From assembly GCA_031772625.1 (NCBI GenBank), contig CM062816.1:1665707385-1665771384 (forward strand): a DNA stretch of 64,000 bases. Reading direction: 5' to 3'. The notes beneath the pieces were generated by a model that worked only from the letters and a program-made list of their open reading frames with translations, did no database searches and was not told the origin of the DNA. Origin of the DNA: Pinus tabuliformis (lineage: Eukaryota; Streptophyta; Pinopsida; Pinales; Pinaceae). Each line of letters begins with the position of its first letter. Position 1 is the first letter of the stretch. Positions 11,480 to 22,789 of this stretch are shown piece after piece. A program made the translations under genes and the position numbers.

Positions 11480-11964
11480 TGGATAATAGAAATGGTGCAA
11501 AGCAATGCTTCCACATCCTCATCCTTTCTTGAGAGTGCATCTACCACAACATTTTTCTTCCCTATTTTGTAGATGATTTCAAATTCATATCCTAGCATCT
11601 TTGTGACCCATTTTATCTACTCTTCCGATGATAATCTTCGTTCTAAAAATTATTTAAGACTAAAATGATCTGTTTTTACCTTGAAGTGTCTTCCCATTAG
11701 GTAGGGTCGTCATTTCTTAAGTGCATGTAGTATTGCTAGTATTTCCTTCTCATAAATAGCTTTGTGTGAATACTTTCCTTTGATTGGATAAATTTCAAAA
11801 GAAATGGGTCTTTCTTCTTGCATTAAAATAGCACCAATTCCATTTCCTGAGATATCAAATTCCACAATAAAGGTTTTTTTGAAGCTTGGCATAGCTGAGA
11901 CTAGTGCTTGGCACATTGCCTCTTTAAGATGTTCAAAGGCCTTCATTGCTTCTGGAGTCCATGA
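11480..11964 (-). pseudogene. G2 RNase H remnant
   Basis: Within the frame at 11710-12189: KTFIVEFDISGNGIGAILMQ, then GKYSHKAIYEKEILAILHAL, the gypsy RNase H catalytic D and E regions. Further motifs lie down to about 11480, where DALSRKDEDVE-type sequence joins the integrase. Fossil. Confidence 0.8.
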
Positions 11965-12790
11965 AAATACATCTTTCTTAAATAATGATGTTAGAGGTGA
12001 TGTTATTCTCCCATAATTCTTAACAAACTCGTGGTAATACCCTGTCAAGCTGAGAAATCCTTGCAAATGCTTTATGGATGTCAAGATTATCCATTCCTTA
12101 ATGGCTTTAATTATTCTAGGGTCTACCTTAACACCTTCATGAGATACAATGTGACCATATATTCCACCTATTGTACTCCAAAGAAACATTTGGAGATTTT
12201 TACATATAATTTTTTCTCCTCCAATAGTTTGAGCACCCTATCAACATGTTGAATGTGATCCTTCCAAGACTTGTTGTAGATTAGTATACCATAAAGAAAT
12301 ACTAAGACAAATTTTCTAAGGAAGGGTTTGAAAATGGAATTCATCAAACCTTGAAAGGTAGAAGGTGCATTGGTAAGGAAAAAAGGTGTGACCAAAAATT
12401 CATAATGACCCTCATGAGCTCCAAATGTTGTTTGTGGAATGTCTTCAGTCTTCATTCTAATTTGATGATATCCTGAATGAAGATCCAACTAGGTGAATTA
12501 AATTGATCCATGCAACTCATCCAATAATTCATCAAATTAGAAGGAATGATAAATTTATCTTTAATAGTGATCTTGTTGATCTCCCTATAATCTGGACACA
12601 TGCACCATGATCCATCCTTCTTATGCACCAATACTACCAGAGCAGAGAAAGAACTTTGACTAGGTTGAATTATACTGGCCTCTAGCATTTCTGCAACCAT
12701 ACGTTCAATTTCACTCTTTTGGGCACAGGGATATATGTAAGCCCTTATGTTTGGAGGAACACATACTGGAATCAATCAAATAGCATGATC
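11965..12790 (-). pseudogene. G2 reverse transcriptase remnant
   Basis: The frame at 12452-12775 holds the fingers region (ALVVLVHKKDGSWCMCPDYR) and the frame at 12168-12488 the palm (MDLHSGYHQIRMKTEDI, LTNAPSTFQGLMNSIF). The thumb (GFLSLTGYYHEFVKNYG) follows at 11710-12189. Typical chromovirus RT, broken between frames. Confidence 0.88.
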
Positions 12791-13049
12791 ATGATCACAA
12801 ATAGGTGGGAGGCCTTTAGGAGTCTCAAATATCTTGGAATGATTGTCCAAGACGTTTTGGAGATCTGGAGAAATAAATGATTTCGATGTGGGAACATCTA
12901 GCGAACATAATTGTGCAATTACGCCTCATTGTTGCTTCTTTAGAATATTTTTCATTCCATTATAGCTTATTAACTTTCTCAGTTTCCCTATGATACCCAT
13001 TAATTCAACTTCCTTTCCTTCTGAGAAACATTTCTTGAAAATAAAAATC

Positions 13050-13334
13050 TATTTTACCCAAGGATTGTAGCCATTAGACTCCTAGTACAACATCAGCAAC
13101 ACCCATTGGAATGGAAAACATTGGGCTATTGAATACATATTATCCCATGGATAGCTTGATATTATGGCACTTTTGAGAGCAATTTATGGGTCCTCCACTT
13201 ACAGCCATCACTTGACACTTTGGTGTTGGATATAGGAAGCAATTAAATTCCTTGGCTATCTTATAATGAACAAAATTATGGGTAATGGCCGCATCAATCA
13301 ACACTATTACATTTTTCTTCTTGATATGTCTTTC
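13050..13334 (-). pseudogene. G2 aspartic protease remnant
   Basis: The minus strand carries VLIDAAITHNFVHYKIAKEF near 13250-13310, in the position of the G1 protease active-site region, followed by a segment equivalent to G1 VVDGGTI. Fossil. Confidence 0.7.
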
Positions 13335-14494
13335 TATCTTGATAGTTTGAGGAGATGGTAATTATGGTCAATGCATTAAAAGATATGGTTGGATTCATTT
13401 CTTCTTTATCTAGGGTTTTTTCCTGGTGTATATCCTCCTCTTTTGACCTTTCTTGTTCCTTTTCTTCCTCCTCTTCACAATCTATGTGAAATAATTTCTT
13501 CTCAGCACACTTACAACCTGTAATGTATTTTCTATCACAATTGTAACACAACCCTTTTTCTCTTTTTTCTTCGAATTTTTGTTGGTAGGATTGGGGCAAC
13601 AACACTTCCATCTTTATAGATGTGAGTGGTAGGCTTCCTTATTGCCATAATTTTGCTTTCCATTTTTCTTTGCAACCTAAATGTGTTCTCTACTGAATCA
13701 AGTTCCCAAAGGAAAACCTCATGTTGGATGTTATCCTTTAAATTCCCTATGAAAACATCAATCTTATGCTCATCTAGAATATCTTTTACCCTTATATTCA
13801 ATTTTTGGAAGTCCTCAATGTGCTCCATCATTCAACCCTTTTGTTTGAGATTTATCAATTGGCTAAAAAAGGTGTTGCTTTTTGTATCCTCATAATGTGA
13901 TATCATTTATTCCGTAAAAATTGTCAAAGTGAAAATTTATTTACGAGAGCAAAGCCATCAATACCATACAAACTGATTTGGTTCCAAATATAAAGTTGCA
14001 ATGTGTACCTTTTGTGTGTTTTGCACATTATGGAAATCGAAATATTGCTCCATCTGTAGTATCCATGTTACGGGATCCTTGCCATCAAACTTACTCATAT
14101 CAAGCTTTGAAACATAGTGGGTCTTCAATCCAATGTTAGAGTCTATGAAAACATGATTAACATTTATTTTGTTCTCATCATGAGTTTCCTTTACTACCCT
14201 TTCACCACTAGTCAATAGTTCTTGTAGCAACTTCGTCAAATATGTCTTCAAATCTTCCATGTTTCCTTTAAGTTTTTATTATATACAATACATATTAACT
14301 TCCACATATTTCTTTACACCATCCATCTTAGCTTCAATGCCTTTATTTAAACCATCCATCTTACCTTCTATTACTTTTTGTGAGAGTGAATTTTGTTGCA
14401 CTTGGTCTCGTAATTTTGATATATCATGTTGCATTTCTTCCTCTTCTTTATGAGTCATGCTAGAGATTTTAGGTTGCTTACTACGTGTTTCCAT
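13335..14494 (-). pseudogene. G2 gag remnant
   Basis: Frames at 14279-14494 (starts METRSKQPKISSMTHKEEEE, coiled-coil-like), 13958-14260 (VTWILQMEQYFDFHNVQ, a capsid motif), 13535-13831 and 13294-13611 (zinc knuckle CYNCDRKYITGCKC, then an acidic lysine-rich tail). The order and content match G1 2420-3420. The most N-terminal Met at 14494 is the probable gag start. Broken fossil. Confidence 0.82.
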
Positions 14495-15191
14495 TTTTTT
14501 TCTTTCAAGGCATCAATTAATGATAATTATTCTTCACTATGCACTTTGAATTCCTTCAAACTTATTTTTCAAACCAAACTTATGCAAAATTTAAAAAAAA
14601 CTACACACATTTTTTCACTTTGTAGGAGCTCGATATTGAATCTGTTGTATCTCCGTAATTTCGAATATCCAAAGTCTGAAATTTCATCCTACAGTATACC
14701 TCTAAGTCCTATTACAAACCCCACAAGTCTGATCAATATTGGATTCTCCAAGGAAGAGTTATGCCAAATCGCCCACGCTGACTGGATTATAGACTGGTTC
14801 AGTAGAGAAAATTTGTACGAAGTTCCACAGGTCACTGTTTCAACCTTAGGACCTGAAACTGATACACATAAAACTATAGGCCGTTCTATTTCTGTAACAT
14901 ATTATTAAATTTGAATCTAATGCTCAGATAGAAGGTTATGATGATTTTACCCAGGTCACTTATTTGCGATATAAATCGTGAGCCTACAAAAGCCCTAAAT
15001 TACTCGGATCATATCTCTGAACATAGAGTGATACAAGATCTAAAATTCATACCCAAGTTCATTGTGATTGCTTCTCAAATGGGTTTTAATTTTAGCTTCT
15101 AAAACATTTTATCAAAAAAGTTAAAGCAAAAATTCCATGATGATCTGTTTGGAGCAGCAAAACCCTAGAATCCAAAGCCTCTAAGACCAAC
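14495..15191 (-). other. G2 leader between 5' LTR and gag
   Basis: Untranslated leader with no coding motif on the minus strand. Next to the LTR, the minus strand reads GTTGGTCTTAGAGGC, a degraded match to the tRNA-iMet primer site. A plus-strand open frame at 14426-14908 overlaps it, but I regard that as a chance frame. Confidence 0.6.
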
Positions 15192-15524
15192 TGTTATGTA
15201 ACCAGCTCACAAACTAGAAGAAAGGATATATCAATAACTTCAAAATGAGCCTCTTAGATGGGAAAACCTCCTTTACATTACACAAATGAACAATTATTGG
15301 ATGATACAAATGAAAAACCCTCCTTTCTATATACAGGAGTCTAAGGGGTCATAATATAATCAAAGCGGACATAACAATAATGATAAAGGGCACAATAATA
15401 ACAATAGTGGGATTCTATGGGGCACAATAATAACAATATGGGGACAATAAAGGTACATTAATAATAATAAGGACTACAATGACAATAGCAATGGGGTAAT
15501 CACCAGTATTATAGGGACCTAACA
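15192..15524 (-). repeat. G2 5' LTR
   Basis: On the plus strand it starts TGTTATGTAACCAG and ends ATAGGGACCTAACA. It pairs with 9684-10016. Confidence 0.88.
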
Positions 15525-15559
15525 GAATAAAAATCAGAAGAAGAAGAACCACATACTCT

Positions 15560-16500
15560 AGCATAGAGGAGATTTGTTTAGGAAAGAAGGAAACTAGAGA
15601 GGTATAATCCACCTATTATTATCCTAGAAATATTAGGGAGGAAATGGATTCATAGGATGGAAGACTTTGGGAAAAGGCCATGGTTGAATAAATGACATCC
15701 TCAAACATGAATGTGGCTTGGGATCTAGTGTAGTTGTTGATTGGAAGAAATCATCACAAGAAATGGGTGTTAAAAGAGAAGTTGAATGAATATGGAAAAG
15801 TGGAGAAACAAAAATATTTGTTAATTGAAAAAGGTTAATTTTAGGTAGAGGAATTCATTGGTGAAAATATTCTTATTTTTAAGTTAATTTCTATTAGATT
15901 TATTTTATATCATGTTGTTTCTTTTGATTTTGAAGTAAAGCATATGGATTTGAATATGCCATTCTTCATGGGAAGATGGAATAACAAATGTACATGAAGT
16001 GACTATAAATACTTGTAGTGATGTAAAAGAAATATATGGAATGGCGTTTAAAACGACCCTTTTGTGGGTTAAATAAATCACCAAGGATGTGGTATCAAAA
16101 ATTTGTTACTTACATATTTGGACTTGGATTCACAAGGAGGAGGGTAGATCATTATGAATATTTCAAATTAGTTGATGATGATTATTTATTTGGTCTTGTA
16201 TGTCAATTATATGCTTTTTATTGTAAATGAGAATGAAATCACTTAGGATGTGAAAAATCAATTGTCATCAAAATTTCTCATGAATGATCTTGGTGTTGCA
16301 ACTTTCATTTTAGGCATGGAAATTAAAATTTAATGGAAAAACAAAAAACTTTGGTTAAATCAAAGGAATCTTCTCGTGACAATATTACAAAGGTTTAATA
16401 TGCAAGAATGTAAAGTGATAAAGGTACTTATTCATGCATGTGTAAATTTATCTAAAAATTATTGTCTCAAGACACGAGATGAATAATTCGACATATCCTA
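15560..16500 (+). pseudogene. C1 reverse transcriptase remnant
   Basis: The copia RT resumes after G2. A W-.-L-V..IGR segment leads to KKWVLKEKLNEYGKVEKQK near 15760. The frame at 16036-16230 has FCGLNKSPRMWYQKFVTYIF and GFTRRRVDHYEYFKL, matching the conserved copia block YGLKQ.PR.WY..F...GF...D...Y. FLMNDLGVATFILGMEIK lies near 16270. Fossil. Confidence 0.82.
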
Positions 16501-17160
16501 TATTTTGTATACTAGTACAGTTGATAGTATAATGTATGTAATGGTTTATACTAGACCATACATCACACATGCACTTTGTGTATTCAGTAGGTATATGTTA
16601 AAATTAGGAAGGAGCATTGGGCTCCAAAAAATAGGGGTTTCAGGTATTTGTGTGGCATTTCTAGTTATGGATTGTGCTATCAAGGAATATCAATATTAGA
16701 TAGAGTTTTAGGCAGACATGGATTTATTGATGCAAACTAGGCTAGATATTTATATCATATACGATCTAAAAAAGGTATGTGCTTAACCTATTTGGAGCAG
16801 CAATCAATTATATGAGGAAGTGAAAATCTATTGTGGCATTCTTAAATACACAAGCTAAATACATGGTATTTTTCATACATATTTGAATTTAGAGAAATGT
16901 GAATCTTGTCTTATAGATCCCACCTCACGATATACCAAGATGTAGATAGACAACTAAAACAAATTTCATTAATATATTCATGCACACTATCCGTTCATAT
17001 AAAATATAGAAACAAAGGGTGAGACACACACCTATTTATCCTCACATGCCATTGCAAACTTGATTCAATGGCTAGAGATCCCACTCTTCAACAAAAAATT
17101 TTACTCCATGAATTAAAACTTATCACTTACACACAAGCATGAAAAAACAAAGATGATATT
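16500..17160 (+). pseudogene. C1 RT end and RNase H remnant
   Basis: The frame at 16505-16699 starts YTSTVDSIMYVMVYTRPYI, the copia YASAVGSLMYAM..TRPDI block. RNase H pieces include GAAINYMRK near 16800 and IVAFLNTQAKYMVFF near 16833, the S-T-.-E-A-E-Y region. Similarity fades at about 17160 with no visible LTR. Fossil. Confidence 0.78.
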
Positions 17161-17363
17161 GGTCTTTAATGGATATAAGATTACTGAACATAGTAAGATA
17201 TAATAATAACATATGAATATACATTATGATCTCATATATAACAATAAGTAAGAGATGGAAAACTCTCATTAATTATATAAATGAATGATAAAACATGTAA
17301 AATATACCTTAGAAGTAGTGTTCTCTCCTCCAATTCCTCGATCCTCGATCTTCCTTGTCAATC

Positions 17364-17493
<130 letters not shown>

Positions 17494-18147
17494 CAAGGAA
17501 AGGTCTTATAGTAGCATTATCTAGCATAAAAATGAAATGCACTAACTCTATCTTCCTCCACCCTTGATAGGCTTTAATCATATATGATCTTCCATGATCG
17601 AAGAGGATGCATGCCCATGTAGGGAAAGACCAATTAGGAAACCTCTTTAATAATTGACCCTAAGCCAATTCATGACACCCTCATTCAAGTTGGTCATATT
17701 GGAAAGGAAAAACTCTATAAAAATACTGCATCATCACTCCATGCACCATGACATCCTATGTAGTTTTAAGGATACAGAACATGATGTACACTGGTAGGGA
17801 GTGATGCTATATAGGTTGATAAGGGAAAGGTCTTACAGTAGCATTATCTAGCATAAAAATGAAATGCACTAACTCTATCCTCCTCCACCCTTGATAGGCT
17901 TTAATCATATAGGATCTTCCATGATCTAAGAGGATGCATGCCCATGTAGGGAAAGACCAATTAGGAAACCTCTTTAATAATTGACCCTAAGCCAATTCAT
18001 GACACCCTCATTCAAGTTGGTCATATTGGAAAGGAAAAACTCTATAAAAATATTGCATCATCACTCCATGCACCATGACATCATATGTAGTTTGAAGGAT
18101 ACAGAACATGATGTACACTGGTAGGGAGTGATGCTATATAGGTTGAT
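17494..18147. repeat. Tandem duplication, two 327-bp copies
   Basis: Copies at 17494-17820 and 17821-18147 line up at a constant offset of 327 with only about seven or eight substitutions seen by eye, about 97-98 percent identity. Each carries GGTCTTA(T/C)AGTAGCATT near its start and GGTTGATAAGGG at its junction. No coding or LTR features. It is much younger than the surrounding fossils. Confidence 0.93.
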
Positions 18148-18299
18148 AAGGGATAGGGAATGATGGAGTTCGTATTGGAAAAAAAAAAGGTTGAAAGAGA
18201 TGCACCTTAGCATGCAGTTGATCTAAGCTAACATATGGTTTCTCTCAATGCAATGGAATGGAGAATAAGTGTCGAACTAAAAGTTGAACCTATGGGAGT

Positions 18300-18826
18300 C
18301 AATCACATGGACTAACCACCACCCTGGGAACATGGGACTATCCACCCACTCGAATTAATGGTAAGGGTTTAAAATTTTAATAATTCCTATTGGTTTTAGT
18401 GTAATGGAAAATTCAAACATGTTATCAGAGCGATAACACTCGATTTTAAAACTCACCTAGTTCACATTTGGGTAGATATTGTTGGACATTGGGTTCAATG
18501 ATCCTTTTGTGTTTTATGACACGAACTAACCACCTTTTATGGATCTTAACTTGTGCAATTGTGGTATATATTAAATCCTATAGGTTTCAACCTAATGGAA
18601 ATTGTGAGTCTAACACATGGTATTAGACCCTTGGACCGAGTTTGATTTTCCTTACTAGTTTCAGAGGGGGGAATTGGACTAACTACCTCACCTCACATAA
18701 TCGATCATGTGAACTAACAACCACCCTAGGAATATGGGACTAACATCCCACTCAAGGTAATGATAATGGTTTGCAAAATTACTAATGTTTATGGTTTTTG
18801 GTGTAATGGAAAACATCAACAATATG
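18300..18826. repeat. Diverged direct repeats, possibly LTR-end fragments
   Basis: A segment of about 122 bp at 18300-18421 (GGACTAACCACCACCCTGGG .. GTGTAATGGAAAA) recurs at about 18702-18824 (GAACTAACAACCACCCTAGG .. GTGTAATGGAAAA), roughly 75 percent identical. A shorter related piece lies near 18521-18628. Sequences just after the first and middle copies (GTTATCAGAGCGATA, ATGGTATTAGACCC) look like degraded tRNA-iMet primer sites. The copies may therefore be ends of old LTRs. Confidence 0.45.
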
Positions 18827-18829
18827 ATT

Positions 18830-21800
18830 GTAGTATATGACCCTTAATGAATGGGGTTAGTAGAGAACATGAAGGAAAAAATTTATTACAACTATCAAGA
18901 AAAATGCAAGGAAGGATTTAAGAGCCAAGGAACCAATTTGGATAAACATTGACAACCAAGTACCAATCATAGGTATATCATCCCCTAGGAAGACATACCC
19001 ATACTCAACATAAAAAGAACTAAAATTAGAATTTAATACTATACATTATGGATCCATGACATGAAATTCTATCCCATGGCCATGAATAAATACAAAATGG
19101 ATCCATGCAATAAATAAAGAGATCATAGACACCAGGTAATACAATGTGGATCTATGTCATAGTATACATTAGTAGGAATATGGACACATGGAATAGACGT
19201 TTCACAACATATTCCTCGAAGTAAATGACATGGTATATACTCCATTGTATCTTAGGAAGGGTTATAAATAATATTGATACATCCCAAAACCAAATTTATT
19301 CATCCCAAACCTGATTTTTTTAATCTACATCATCTGAATAGGTGAGTTATTTTTTAGCATGGTAGAAATTTCTTGATTAGCGTTCATTGAGATATATGTT
19401 AACAGATGTGAGGGGATCCACAAATTATGAAAATTTGACCCAAGGTATGCAATAAAATCCACTATATGTGAATATTTCGAACACTCATGGACTTGATTGA
19501 TTATGAGTCAATGAGGTAAACCCACTACCAATCACAAGAAAACTTTCCACTCAAGACTACAAGCTCCAATGTACTACTTCATCCTCAAACTATCTCTTGG
19601 ATAACCATTTGAGGTCAATTATATAATACACTTTGGAGGAGGTCCTTAATGTATCCCCCATCAATTAGCATGAGATAGACTAAGAGATGATGTGAATAGA
19701 TGAAGTTACCAACTATAATTTCCATTGATATGGTTGACATGAAAGGTCAAAAAGGACTTCATATGGTTGTCCAAGGATTATATTTACTTTGAAAATATAG
19801 CTACATGATATAAAAGTTACTTGGAATCATCGAGTAATGATAAGAATGTGATATTATGAAACAATGAAAAATGAATTGAATCATGCTCCATAGTGATTGG
19901 AAGAGTAACTAGATGGAGGAGTAAAGAGGACTTATATGTATGGTATGGCTCCTAGGTACGGTAAAACCTAGAGGTAATATACTGACTTAAATATTTTCCA
20001 TCTTCATGGGATATATGACTAGAACTACCATTTTGAATTATAGACTACAAAACATCCCCCCCCCCCCCCCCACCATTCTTCTTGTTTTGGTGTCTCCTTC
20101 ATAGTTGAATGAGCACAAAAGTGAAGACGAGTAAGTTTGATATTGTATTCTTCATATAGTTTTAATGAGCCCAAAAAAGAGGCTAGATGATACTCAATAG
20201 GGTTTCTTATTCATGATCTAAAGAGAATAAAAAAATGTAGTAGTATGGTCTATATAGGATGTATTTTTCATGAAGTTTTCATGAGCCCGTAAAAGAGGTA
20301 AAAGGATAATCAGTAACCTTCTAATCATTTTAATGATCCAGAGAGAAAGAAGAGTGTAAGCTCATTATCCTTCAATGTTTAACAAGCATGAGAATAATGA
20401 AAATGAAGATCATCGTATATAAAAGAGTGGTACATAATTAGCAGCTTGTTTCAAGTTGATTAAAGTAACCAAATAAAGATGGAGAAAATAATTATGGAAA
20501 ATGAAATATACTCATTGTAAAAGTGTCCCAAAGAATGGAAGAAGCACTAAGAAATAGTTACAATGCGGCAAACAATAATGTGACTACAATGATAGTAAGA
20601 AAAGTAATGGAAAAAATTAGTAGACCAGTGTGTCTAAGTTAGTGAAGCAATATGTATAAGCAATCCCAAGGTAATAAAAGTGTTCTCGAATACTCCTCAA
20701 GATATTGCTTGAATATTATAGAAAAGAGAGAACATGCAACTCATATTTAAATCCATGGTGGGTCTAAAGGAGGGATTCTAGGCTTCCCAAAAACTAATGC
20801 ATGCACACAAATACAACAAAAAGGCTCTAATCTAGGGAATCCATAAAGAGGAGGGCTTTACTGCACATGTTAGAATGTGCAAATAAAGTTAGTTTAATGT
20901 CACCAATCATGGAAATCAAATGAAAACAACATGAATAGTCAAAAATTCATCGATGATGATAGGGAAAGACCTACCCCTACATTCCAATATCAAGAAAACA
21001 ACATAATATTGAGTGGTTTTTGCAATAATAACACCACCTAATCCTGTGAAAACCATCTAGAAAGACTAAACTAACTATTAAATCACATCATGAAAGAAAT
21101 AACATATTAATTGGGCAAAAGTAGGACCATGCAATTTTTATTTTTTGAGTTTTATAATTTTTTGGGATATATGAAGTACTATCTATGTCTATTTCATCTC
21201 TTACTTATGATTTCAAATCATTTTACTCAAATTCCATGTTTTATGGACATTCAAGTTTATATAAATTCTCAATTATTTTGAGAAATGTCAACATATATCT
21301 AGAGGGATATCATATGTAGCCTTTTGGTCTCACCATGCATGTGTCTATGATAAGTCAAGAGTATGTGACTAAAAAACAAAAACCAATCACCACTGAAACA
21401 ACACATATTAAAAAATAAAAGGTACTCAAATCACACCCCAAACCAAAACTAAAATACATTTATATAGGATGAAATATAATCAAATAGGTTATTTTATGTA
21501 GTTTCCACTACTATGCATAATCCAATGATCCTTATCAATGTTTATGAAATGTTGGGAACACACCATATATAGTTGAATTTCCACATTTATAAAATTTCAT
21601 GATTTCAATGAAAGCATATAATCATATAATTTTTAGTAATTACACAAGGGCATAAGGAGTGAGTGGCATCATGAGATAGTACATTTTCTTGATGATGGGT
21701 ATCAAGACATAGTGGAGGTACAAGACACTTTCTAATTAAGCAAAGGATAGTTTTGATAATATAATGGAAAGTTTGGCACTATGAATCTAAGGCTTGGTTC

Positions 21801-22180
21801 AGTCCAAAGGTGGTACTTCATTGGATGACCTGTGGAATGCTTCCCAGCCTTAATCAACAAATTTTTTTTCTAAGTTCCACCATTTCCAAATCAAGGATAA
21901 TAAAGACATCATGAGCATACGTTCCCCTAGATTATCAATTGAATCCCTGATTTCCAATATGACCTATGATGAATGGAACATGACATCGAGGGAGTCATGT
22001 GAAATAGGTGGGTTGATGGGCCATGTGGGAAAAACATCCTAATATTCTTTCATACTAGCATGGAGTTTCTAAATAGCATCGAGAGGTGCTAATGGGATAA
22101 TCCAAAATGAAATATTTGTCGGGTTTATAGCCTTATTATATTCTTCACGTAGAGGTATTTTTTCAGCCGCGTTTGGATCC
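18830..22180. other. Long stretch with no recognised gene
   Basis: About 3.3 kb of AT-rich sequence in which I find no protein motif, LTR end or RNA gene. It contains a run of 16 C residues at 20056-20071 and a degenerate tandem repeat listed separately. It may be deeply decayed repeat DNA. Confidence 0.5.
20150..20385. repeat. Degenerate tandem repeat, two units of about 115-120 bp
   Basis: Units begin TTCATATAGTTTTAATGAGC near 20150 and TTCATGAAGTTTTCATGAGC near 20268. Both continue with CC.(T/A)AAAAGAGG and later an A-rich AAAGAGAATAAA-type segment. Similarity is moderate. Confidence 0.4.
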
Positions 22181-22185
22181 TAGTC

Positions 22186-22300
22186 CTTGACAAGGGGGTG
22201 TGGGGGGGTTTGCCCCCCACTAAGAGGTTCGCTAGGGGGGTCTAGGTGGGTGGCAGTGATTCTTTGGTACCCCCTTTAGCGAGGGTTTGGGGTTAGTGGC
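22186..22300. other. G-rich island with strong hairpin
   Basis: An abrupt G/C-rich block in AT-rich surroundings, with GGGGGTGTGGGGGGGTTTG followed by CCCCCCAC, then further G runs at about 22234-22252. The G6-TTTG-C6 palindrome should fold tightly. Its composition resembles the G/C-rich block inside the C2 LTRs (38810-38910, 43310-43420), so it may be an LTR fragment. Confidence 0.6.
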
Positions 22301-22789
22301 CCCAAAGTGAAAAATTAGAGAAACAATTGCTTGTCAAATATTATAATTTCATAGTCAATCTCAGTCGTATATTAGGCATAATATTTGATGGTAGAAGTTA
22401 TGTCAATTTAGTGTTTTTTTTTCCTAGAAGGAAACTCTTTATTTATATGAAGGAATTGTATTACAGTTGTGTATTATTTTGTGTGAGAAAAAGAGATGAG
22501 ACTATGTGAGAGTGAGGAGGAAGTTACAATGGATGTGTTGTAGGTTGTATCGTTTCAATTTGATAGATAATATAAAATGAAGGACTGGTTGATTATCTAT
22601 GGATGTAGACAAAATTGGGTGAACCACGTATATCTGTGTCTCTCTTGTTTTATGTTTTTCCGTGTTTATTTTTCTACAATATTTCATGTGTCCAATTGCT
22701 CTATTATTTAATTTCTAATAATATCTTATGCTAGATGAAACATTTTCTCATCATATGATTCTACATTTTAAAGGAGATGGAAACACGCA
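22301..22789. other. No recognised gene
   Basis: AT-rich sequence between the G-rich island and the minus-strand gypsy remnant. Nothing recognised. Confidence 0.45.

Larger units (their letters stand above)
9684..15524 (-). mobile_element. G2: chromodomain Ty3/gypsy LTR element, fossil, inside C1
   Basis: A full-length element on the minus strand. Its 5' LTR is 15192-15524 and its 3' LTR is 9684-10016, each about 333 bp with TGTT..AACA ends. The gag, protease, RT, RNase H, integrase and chromodomain all lie in order on the minus strand. Flanking bases are TAATA (9679-9683) and GAATA (15525-15529), a target duplication differing at one position. The LTRs look about 86-87 percent identical by eye, clearly younger than G1. 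Coding frames are longer than in G1 but still interrupted in roughly ten or more places. Its insertion separates the integrase of C1 from its RT. Confidence 0.92.
9036..17160 (+). mobile_element. C1: Ty1/copia fossil split by G2
   Basis: The integrase part lies at 9036-9600, and the RT and RNase H parts at about 15560-17160, on the same strand with G2 inserted between them. The order integrase, RT, RNase H identifies Ty1/copia. I found no LTR of this element on either side, and no clear gag or protease. It is older than G2 and decayed, with many breaks. The end coordinates are the limits of recognisable coding similarity, not the element's true ends. Confidence 0.8.

Noticed and set aside
14426-14908. 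160-codon plus-strand frame across the G2 leader
   Set aside because: It overlaps the G2 gag start on the other strand, has no motif, and lies in untranslated leader.
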